Source: Epinephelus fuscoguttatus
Taxonomy: Eukaryota; Chordata; Actinopteri; Perciformes; Serranidae
Length of the DNA stretch: 64,000 nucleotides
Direction of reading: 5' to 3'
NCBI RefSeq assembly: GCF_011397635.1
Contig: NC_064753.1
Coordinates: 39,351,822-39,415,821, forward strand
Shown here: positions 55,073-64,000 of the stretch, one piece after another
How positions within the stretch are numbered: the first letter of the stretch is position 1
How the letters are laid out: every line of letters begins with the position of its first letter
The notes under the pieces: generated by a model
The model's input: only the letters and a program-made list of their open reading frames with translations
Databases searched by the model: none
Told to the model about the DNA's origin: nothing
Program-made: the position numbers and the translations under genes

Positions 55073-58000
55073 AGCACAAAAGTAAGGAAATCTGTGTTCG
55101 GTAGATTTTTTCTTTGTTGTAAAAATGTTTCTTGGCAATAAATCTTATACCGTCGGAAAGCCTGTTTATTAAGGAACATGTATTTGTGGGATGAGCAGCA
55201 GAGCTGAGTATGTGGAAGTATGTGAAAAATTTGCCAAATCTTCTCTGCCAATGGCAAACAGCTTTTTTTGTTGTTGACTCTTATTTGGTGTTTGTTGGAT
55301 TGGATGATTGAAGTATGAAGAAACAAGACATACTGGCAATTTAACAGTTTATTCAATTAACAAACAGGAGCCTCAGTAGCGTGTGGAGAGAAGCCTGCAG
55401 AGCTTCAGACGACTGCTGGGATCCACCAATCTACAACACCAGGTGTCTTTTGGCGAATGTTTGGGGTGTTTACCAGCGGCATTTGAGCCACTGAACCTAC
55501 GTGATTTTCACTGGCAGCATAATCATGCAGCATTTGAGCCACCGTATCCAGAGGCCAACCATCAGGCAAATATTTGTGGCCCCTTAAAAATTTGTGACAA
55601 GTGGCTCCCAAACACCAATGATATTTGCAGATTTGAAATGACAACCATGAACCCTCTTAAACCTCCCATAAAGGCACTTTACAGTGCACTGCCACTGGCC
55701 CAAAGACCTCCTAAATGGGGCTCCTTAATGTTTGCATACAGCTGAATGTTCAAATATCATTTGGCTGAACTGACCTTAAGGGGGGCATAGGGAGCTAGAT
55801 GGGCATCTTTCCCTAGGGCCCCCCGGAGTTTAGGATCGCCACTGATTAAACCTGGGTGTATTTTACCAACCTGTCCCTGCTTTACAAGAAGATTTTGTGC
55901 CAACACAGGTGTTTAAAGCAAACACATTCTTTTCCGAGACGATTGTTGTGCCTAACCCTAACTACACATTAACCACAGCTTTGTTGAGAAACATAAAGTT
56001 TCAGTGTCCACAACAAAATAATGTACACATGTAACGTATCATTGGCTTGCAAATAAAGTTCAATGGGAACATTTTTTCTGGCACTTGGTTGCAAAGTCTG
56101 TTTTAGCTACATCTATTTATATTGTTATAATTATCATAATGCGAAGGAGCTGTGTGTGATTTATGTTTAATATGTTCTTTGACCCACACATCACAATCAT
56201 CATGTTGCTGTGGTCTGAAATGTATCAACAAGGTGCGAGCAACACTTGAAATAGATGTTAATTTGAGCATCAGTGTTTGTTCCTGTTTCAATGGATGACT
56301 TTATTATTAAAAATAATTACATGATATAAAAAAACACTGACTAAACTTCTTTGCCAGGAATATGTGATTTTTTTTCCATTGACAAAATAATATTAGGAAA
56401 CCTGTAAATCCTTAAAATTTCTTGCTGCATCCTCTTGTTATGCATATTTACAGGTTTAATGGAGCTGGAGATAATTGTGTGAATGACTCCAGCTCCTGAT
56501 CCTCACTGATAAACCCTGAAGTCTATCTGTGAAGACCCCCGGTCAGGTCGATACACTGAGGCAGGTGTTACGGTGAAAATTGCTTCCCCTGACGCTTGTC
56601 TGTGTGTTTGAAATGTGGGTGGAGCCCTGCAGGTTCACTGTGAGGGCCTCTTTGCTTGGTGTATTTCCACCTCTGTGTGTAGTATACTAGTGCGTGTGTG
56701 CATGTGTGTCCGTTTATGTGTGTGCATCGACGTCTGGCCATGTGTTGTCTGTTTGCAGCAGTATACCTTTACTGTAGTGTTCATGGCTGCAGGGCGGACC
56801 ACTCCAGAGAGTAGAGTGTGTTTATTGAGTTTTTTACATCCTGCCTCGAGACACTGCTGCTGCTCTGCTGCACACTCAATCTTTCTCTTTCCTCCCCTCT
56901 CTTTGACGTTTAAACCCTCCTTCTGATGTCCTAAAAGCAGCAAATATTTGTGTCTCTGTTGAAAACAATCACCAAAATATAAAACTGGCTGTCGAACTGC
57001 AACAAACCACAAAATAAAATAAGTTATTTAGGAATGTCAACATCACATGGCTGTGCTCTGCCATCATCCCAGCTGCAGTCCAACATCCACTCTCTTCTCA
57101 AACGATACACAGTCAATGCAGCATACTGACTCATTATGAAACATAAAAGGCCATTCAAACTCTACCAAATCAAATCAATGGGTTAAACTATTCCAATCAA
57201 GATTTCCTCAATGTTGGTGCCAAATAAGGAAGTAGGGCCATCTGAGCTCACATTCAATAGATACAAAGGGGAAATCTGCAGGGCGACTGTATGTCCTGTC
57301 ACTCAGACACAGTGAAGTCCTGTCAAGCCACCATGTCATGTTCTGTCTCTTCCTCCTCTCCCTTGGCAGCAACTCTGTACAGTCATTTATGATGACTTCC
57401 CTTCTCTGCGAGGAGTAAATATCACAAAAAGCAAGATATCCTATTGGTTCTTTTGGCCAAATTTTCTCTCAGTGTGAAGTGGGATCTGACACAGGAAGTG
57501 TCACAGCTTGGCTGAAAGCGCTAGAATATTTTCTGCACTGCTATGGCAATGGCTGATGGGAGAACTGTGCCTGTAAAAAGGCTTTTGTGTATTGTGGAGC
57601 TGCAGATTATTAGAGTGAAGTATTTGAATTGTACCAGCTATCATTGGCTTGTGTTGATCATCTTCAAAGCAGTGATGTAAAGCCTAACCTTATCCTATTC
57701 AGATAAAATACATTTTCATTTTACAAGTGGTGTTTATGTCATTATCAAATATTAATATAAACTGTATAAATGTGCAGTGATGGATTGTTAATTTGTTTGT
57801 TTTAAGGACGTTAATGAGTCTCCACAGACACAAACACTGTGCCAGGACTTTATATAATGGAAACAAAGCAATCAGCTATTTTTAAAAGATAAACATAATT
57901 GAGTGGTCAGTCTATTAACTTCAGTGTGGTCTCCACTTATTAAATTATATACAGATAATACTCTGCTGGGATTGCTTAAAACCCTACAAATGATATAATG

Positions 58001-58364
58001 GTTTCAAGGTATGCTGTGATATAAATGTTGCTTATACCATGTATATTTGCTTATCTAAGATACTGAAAACAAAATGCAACTGGACGTTGAATCTCCCCTT
58101 TATTTCAGTTATTTTCAAAGGGGAGACTTTTTACACATACCTACATTAACAAAATGATGACAAGTTTCAATTCTAGTAATAAAACGTTTGCTCAACCAAC
58201 AATAATCCTTATGTTTTCATTCCTTTAAGGTTCATACTGACTGATAATAATGTAAATTCTCTGATAACGTGATCTTTTCTTAGATGATTATCGACCACAA
58301 TAGTCACATCCGTTTGCACCACTTCTATAGAGTATCATAGGAAATGAGTCCCAAAACTCGGAAT

Positions 58365-58889
58365 AAGTTAGCATTTTTGCACTCCTGGTTCCCTCGTCTC
58401 AAAGTCAATAGGATTTTTTGAATTGGTTTTGGGTTGGATGCCTGAAATAAGGTCTGAGGTTAACACAAACCTAGACAATTTTGTTCTACAACTTAAATAC
58501 ATCATTGAATACCTTGCTCATGAATTTTGAGGCTTTTATGTGTCTCAAAAAAGTTGGTTGCTAACAAGTGGCTGAATGAGACTACTGTACATAACGTCAT
58601 CATGCTGAACATATCTTTACAGACATGCTGTGTGGTGGTAACGTTGAGTCATGTGACCGTGATATAATTTGTTTATAGCCTTACATTAGCTTTTCACTCC
58701 TGGCGTGTGCATTTAGGCTTTAAAGATCATAAAAGTAATGTTTATTTGTGAGGATTATCTTGCTGAAGAACACCCGTAAGAACCATGAACAGTTGTATGC
58801 CACAGAGCTTATTTTCTGCAATAATCCAAAATCCAATGGAAAAATCCCGTAGGCTTTGTGACAAGGGAACCAGAACTATACTAATTTCT
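58365..58889. mobile_element. element with long imperfect TIRs
   Basis: 58385-58462 (CTGGTTCCCTCGTCTCAAAG onward) is imperfectly complementary to 58790-58875 (..CTTTGTGACAAGGGAACCAG). There is no coding capacity. Target duplications were not resolved. Confidence 0.6.
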
Positions 58890-59583
58890 ATGTTGGCCTA
58901 CAGGAAAACGTCATCCCTGCAGCACTCTTTTGCAAAGGATTAGGATTATTTACAACGGACAATACTGAGTGAAACTGGAAACAGATCTGTTCAAGATTCC
59001 ACTGACAAAACATAAATGTAATACACTAAGCAAAAGAAGAGTCCATTGGTGAGGTGAGTCAAACAGCAGGAAAGAGAGAGGGGAAAGAGCTGTTAAAGTT
59101 TTTACATGTTAGAGATTACAGCTGAAACTATTAAGAAATTATTTTAGAGGAGAACTTTGGTGAATTATTATTATTATAGATATGGACGGAGTTACCATGG
59201 GGCGCTTGGGAATTTTCATGGAAGCTGTAGTTTTTTCTTTGCCCAGAAAATAATCATTATTTAACCTCATTAAAATCGCAAAAGTTTTGATTTCTAATAC
59301 CAAGTGTAGTGGTTGCAGAATTGTCTGGATGCAGGATTTGTCCAGAAAGATCAATGACAAAACGCTGAATGAGAGACTGTGTTGAAGCTAGTAGTGGTCG
59401 AGGCTATGCCTAAGCAGTCAGTAAAGGAGAAGTTGGCACCTCATTGCAGGATGCACTTAGAAGTTTCCATGAGACAGTAGACTACAAGCCCACTGACCAA
59501 ATCCTACTTCACAAAATATCAGCTGAAACCGATGCATAATGCCTGATGCACACAGCCATGCATGCAAAGTTTGCTCACAGCAT

Positions 59584-59603
59584 CACACACACACACACAC
59601 ACA
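59584..59603. repeat. (CA)10 microsatellite
   Basis: Uninterrupted CA repeat of 20 nt. Confidence 0.93.
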
Positions 59604-60948
59604 AAAGTCAACAAAAGGCACAGCCAGCTCTGCAGGCGATAGCAGCTGTGAGCAAGTAGCAAATGGAATAAAATAAACCAGAGCAGAATAGATTTAACAC
59701 ACCTGCTCCAGCAGCCCAAAATGAATCAATCCATCTGGATTTTTTTCCTTCAGAGTTTCCAGATGGCCACTTCAGGAATGTTGGAAAGGTAATCTTTTAT
59801 TTGAGCCTGCATTAATTTCAATCAGCTGAATAGAGAGGTCACAGGAGCTCCTGGCGTTCACACAGTCTCCATTATTGAGCCCATTAATGTCTATTATATC
59901 AATCCTGGAGTTTCTCAAGCAATTAAGACGACACACAAACACACCACAAAGCCTCAGCTGTAATACATCACATTAAAGTGAACAGGAGGGCTGGGTGAAA
60001 GGGTGAAACTTTCCTGTTATTGATGTCAGCTCTTCAACCAGCGATAGTTCATGTCCTCAATTAGCAGGTGGGGGTGGGGGTGGTGCTACGTGAACTGCAC
60101 GTGTCACATCTGCAAAACTACAGTTTACCTCTGTATTCCAAAACCACAGAAGAGCACTGCAGGTGTGATTGTTTTACTGTATGCTGTGTAGGACCCATGG
60201 TTCCATTACAGAGTAGGGTCAGAGGTTCAGAGGTCAATCAATTACTGAATCTCTGAGAGCTTTAATGGTGAGACAGACATGTAAAGGTGTTTTACTCAGT
60301 GATTCAAATATTAAAAAAGACAATCCGCTGCATATTAAGCCTGACGCTGATAGGTGATGTATTTGTTGTAAAACTTAAAGGTGTATTTAGCATCATTTGT
60401 GACCACAGCACACTGTATGTCAGCCCGGCAGACATTCATGGTCCCCAGAGGATGAATCCCACTGATTTTAGCGACCTCTTGACTTTGACATTTCTGGCTC
60501 AGACTTAAATGTATTCACAACTATTGGATGAACTGCCACAAAATTTACTACAGATATTCATACTATCTAAAGGATACATTTTCATAAATTTGACAAGTGA
60601 CCCTCTGGCTTTTTTATCTGGCACTATCTTGATGTCTAATTGATGGATTGGTACCAATTTTTTTTGACATTCATGGTCAGATTAAAACTTCCATGAGTTT
60701 TGTGATCCCTGACGTCTTCTCTACGATGAGGTTGATAATTTTGTTTCAGTTGGGATTACTTTAGTAATAAAAGTGGATAAACTTTGACATTCATAGTCCC
60801 CTCAGGATAAATTGTGATAACTATAGTGATTCAATGACGTTTCATCTAGCACCATCATCAGATATTAAATTCATCCAACACTCTGGTTCATGACCAATAC
60901 CTGCAAAGCTAATGACATTCCCATCAGCCCCGTTGTACTGTGTGTTTT

Positions 60949-61151
60949 TTGTTTTGTTTTGTTTGTTTTTGTTTTAAATTTTTTTTTGGCATTTTTAAGC
61001 CTTTAATTGATAGGACAGATGAGCGTGAAGGGGGGAGAGAGAGAGGGAGTGACATGCAGCAAAGGGCCACAGGCTGGAGTCGAACCCGGGCCACTGCAGC
61101 AACAGCCTTGCACATGGGGCACCCGCTCTACCACTAAGCCACCGATGCCCC
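60949..61151 (-). mobile_element. tRNA-derived SINE with target duplication
   Basis: On the - strand the head has box A (TGGCTTAGTGGTAGAGC) and box B (GGGTTCGACTCC), then a pyrimidine-rich body and an A-rich tail. It is flanked by GTACTGTGTGTTTT (60935-60948) and GTACTTTGTGTTTT (61152-61165), a 14-bp target duplication with one mismatch. Confidence 0.85.
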
Positions 61152-61206
61152 GTACTTTGTGTTTTGTGCTGTATAGCAAATGTTTACATGCTTCCATGCT
61201 GAAAAT

Positions 61207-61908
61207 CAGTGGTGCCCCCAAGGAGGGGCCAGGGGCGCATCCATGGCCACCCTGGTACAATTGTGAGCGCCCCCAGTGGTCCCTGCTGGCAAACATAATT
61301 GGAAGCCACTGTTAGGAGGCTGTCATTTTTTAAGCTAGTGTGAATTCAATATCTTGAGAAACTTGACAACCAGAGGCATCTGTTGGTACCAGCCATGTCA
61401 GCATAGCTTGTTGGAAAGGGGGCTTAACAATGCTTCAAATTTAGGCTAAATTTCGGCTGGGGAACAACTAGCATGGCCATTTTCAAATGGGTCCCTTGTT
61501 AAATCCGCCAGTTTTGCTCTTTACAATCAACGTGTTCCTTCAAACTAAGCTATATATCTGTCTTTAATGAAAGGGGCAGCCAGCCTTTTTGAAGAACAAT
61601 GAATCACCTAAGATACCAAACACATTAAAACGGAATTATTGTGTAAATTAAAGTGTTAACTGTACTGTCTGTCTGTGCACATCACATTATTAGTAATATT
61701 GACTAAAATAACCAACCAAAGTACATCAGTATACAATTCCTTAATTCTCCATACTGATATAATTTTTCACTAGCCTATACTATGTACTACAATGGCCTAG
61801 TTCAATTCCTGAAATTCAGTTACACCTTTTGGTTTTTGGTGTGCCACCCCAAGATCTTCAGTGGCCCCATCTGGCTATCCCTATCACAAATTTCTGAGGG
61901 CGCCACTG
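61207..61908. mobile_element. non-autonomous hAT-type element
   Basis: Ends are CAGTGGTGCCCCCAAGG and the complement CAGTGGCGCCCTCAGAA. Flanking 8-mers CTGAAAAT and CTGAGCAT agree at six of eight positions, as for a decayed hAT 8-bp duplication. There is no transposase ORF. Confidence 0.75.
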
Positions 61909-64000
61909 CTGAGCATGGTAAATGTTACCTGCTAAAAATCAGCATGGTATACTGCCACTGAGAGCATGTTGGCATGCTGATGTCAGCACTTAGCTCAAAG
62001 CGGCACTGTGCCTAAGCGCAGCCTCACAGAGCTGCTAACATGCTGTAGCGAGCTGGAGCAAAGAGAGGCAGGACAGTCTGTGGACATGTTGAAGCTGTAA
62101 TATTGCAGTGTCTAAATAACACTCATAATGGTTGGAAAACACAATATGTTTAACCTTAGCATGCAGAAACAAGACCATGAAACTGTTAATGTCTTAGTAA
62201 CAACAATGATCAAATAACAAAGTTAAATAAAGGATTATTCTGTATACAGTGTCTGTGCCATGGACCAGAGCCTGGTGAAACAGCGGCCAGTGCTGTATGG
62301 TTCTGGAGTGTTTGTTCATGATGATAGGGTATTACTCTGCCATAATGACAGGAGATGCAGAGGCTCAGCTAATGGCAGCTCTTAGGCCGTAAGCCAGCCC
62401 CATTAAGCAGCGGTAATGGTGCAAAGAGCACACTACCCAAGGACAGGAAACCCAGAAACCCAGCTGAAGGGCGCTTATCACAGCACAAGTACGTGGAGGA
62501 GTGGGTGTCCAGGAATCCATCCATTGCACCGCGGTGTAAAACAAGGTTGATGAAAGCAGTGTAATCATCCAGGTAATATAATTACTATGGATGTATACTG
62601 TGGCATGTCCTACACATTTTGCTCACAAACACTAGTCTTTTCTTTGTACTACTCTCTGGTGGCTACAATATTTTACATCCAAACACATTTTGTCTAATTC
62701 CACTTAAAAGGTCAGTCATGGAAAACCAGAAGAAAGGTCTAAATTAATAATCTCCCCAGTGCTTGCCTTTCTTCTCCCCAAGGAGTTTCTGCCACGTGCT
62801 TTTTGGAGCATAATGATGCGAGCTGGGCCTCACGCCCCGATGACAGAGGGGGGTTGCAGACTCAAGGTGAGGGAAAAGTCCAGAGGAAAGACGAAGAAAC
62901 AAAAAAGGACATGTTAGGCACAGTGACAAAAGAGAAACAGAGATAAAGGGAGGCGGACGCTGCCTTAAAGAGAGAATAAAGGGACTCAAGGTAAAAGAGA
63001 AGACAAGATAAGAAAAGAGAGGAAGGAAAAGGCGGGAGGAGACCAACAAAGAGTGATGAAATATTTAAGGAGACAAAGAAAAAAGCAGACAGAGAGGAGG
63101 AGCAGCGGAGGCTCTTACCAGACAGAGATTAACTCCCCTCTGTCAGACCACCTGCCTGCTCTGCAGCACACACAGAGCCAACTCAAACTGTCTGCAGAAA
63201 AATTATGATATTTTCAGTATCTATAAACTCACAACTGAAGCATCGAAATGATTAAAGTATCAGCGTCCAAGAAGCATTAAAGCTTCATCCTCATTCTTTA
63301 TCCTGACAGCAATTGACAACTTTCTTGCAATGCCACTTAATTGTCATTCACTATCCTCATCACTGTAGATTATGTTTTCAAATAAAAGTTTACTTTTAAT
63401 ACTGCAGCAAAAACCGTGTTCATTTGATGTTGCAGTTTGAGGAGACAACTTGAAAAGTAAAGATAATTGAAATTTTATTTTAGGTGAAAGCTTATAGACT
63501 TTTCACAGAAACAACATTAAAAAATGTTGATTTATGTCGTAGTACACAAATCTCATCAGCTCTGAAATAAAATCCCTCTGGCTGTGCTTCAAATTGAGAA
63601 AGCCAAATGGCGCTGGGCCCGAGACGCAGGAGCAGAAGATGAAGGAGACGAAGGAGAGCACTTTAATCATATTATTAAACTCCATCATTGAAGTACGACC
63701 ACAAAAACAGCTTCGTGGAATCGTTAATCATTCGGCCAGTTATGATTTCAGATCTGTTACGATATTGCATTTCAAAACTTCAAGGTGATTGCTGACGGAG
63801 CAGGCGGACTTGCAGGAGGTTGGATCATTGGTCATTTAAAGGAGAGTCATTATATGCACGTCACGCAGGTGCAAGGACATCAGAAAACAGTGTCAGTGAA
63901 GGAAAGGTTTTCATCATTGGTCATTTAGCCCAGAACCTGGAGACTGCCAGGAGACGGGGCCATTATAATTACCTTTTGTACGGGAAATACAAAGGAGCTC

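Larger units (their letters stand above)
60400..62060 (+). repeat. old dispersed teleost repeat, host of two later insertions
   Basis: Recognisable by GACATTCATGGTCCCCAGAG near 60433, AATGACATTCCCATCAGCC near 60911 and, past the insertions, CATGCTGATGTCAGCACTTA and GTGCCTAAGCGCAGCCTCAC near 61975-62030. The text runs on across both insertions when they are removed. Confidence 0.6.
47243..64000. other. coro2b: DNA upstream of the coro2b coding start, probably a large 5' intron
   Basis: No protein-coding exon was recognised on either strand. Mammalian CORO2B has very long 5' introns, so this is probably intronic. It contains TIR elements at 53556-54630 and 58365-58889, a nested stack at 60400-62060 and repeat fragments at 48081-48320, 50220-50600, 51230-51400, 51910-52060 and 55770-55850. 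56100-58300 and 62070-64000 show nothing else I can name. Confidence 0.55.

Noticed and set aside
54931..55356. 141-codon open frame on the - strand
   Set aside because: Half of it overlaps the dispersed repeat shared with 42172-42297, and composition and content look like chance.
61060..61151. tRNA gene
   Set aside because: tRNA-like promoter boxes belong to the SINE with its own target duplication.
62744..63049. 101-codon frame on the - strand
   Set aside because: Ser/Leu/Pro/Phe-rich low-complexity peptide from purine-rich DNA, with no domain.
63075..63180. another 5' exon of coro2b (donor CTG|GTAAGA at 63119)
   Set aside because: A lone donor match with a possible acceptor upstream. 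Nothing else supports it.

Overview
This window looks like vertebrate nuclear DNA from a ray-finned fish, most likely a percomorph-type teleost. The coding exons are short, bounded by GT/AG introns and translate to animal proteins. The non-coding DNA is full of CA/TA microsatellites, tRNA-derived SINEs, L2-like LINE relics, Tc1-like relics and small hAT-, Harbinger- and TTAA-type elements of the kinds common in teleosts. The species cannot be named from the sequence. I saw no bacterial operons, CRISPR arrays, phage genes or rRNA.

Two genes account for essentially all the coding sequence (about 2.2 kb of 64 kb). On the + strand, seven coding exons between 12783 and 20622 encode a complete 254-residue ANP32 protein, best matched to anp32a: leucine-rich repeats, then a very acidic tail and a KRKR nuclear signal. 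On the - strand, eleven coding exons between 47242 and 25881 encode a complete 476-residue class II coronin, best matched to coro2b: WD40 propeller, coronin extension and C-terminal coiled coil. The genes converge tail to tail. ANP32A and CORO2B are also convergent neighbours in mammals, so this is conserved synteny and supports both names.

Layout: 1-12540 is intergenic or far-upstream DNA with repeats only. 12541-12782 is the anp32a promoter and 5' leader. 12783-20622 is anp32a, with a CpG-rich, promoter-like stretch inside intron 1 (13120-14290) and an insertion in intron 6. 20623 to about 21820 is its 3' UTR. About 21830-24080 lies between the convergent 3' ends and holds nested inverted-repeat elements, including an orphan TATA box and a 622-bp foldback. 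About 24085-25880 is the likely coro2b 3' UTR. 25881-47242 is the coro2b coding body, with a 9.5-kb intron between its first two coding exons. 47243-64000 is upstream of the first coding exon found and should be 5' UTR intron or upstream DNA of coro2b; one candidate leader exon ends at 52693.

I found no convincing new multi-gene system. The points most worth a second look are a 28-unit TG tract only 13 nt upstream of a frame-neutral coro2b exon, the second promoter-like region in anp32a intron 1, a stack of datable nested insertions at 60400-62060, and three TTAA-flanked elements. One of these carries a broken host-like ORF and a perfect 42-nt hairpin.
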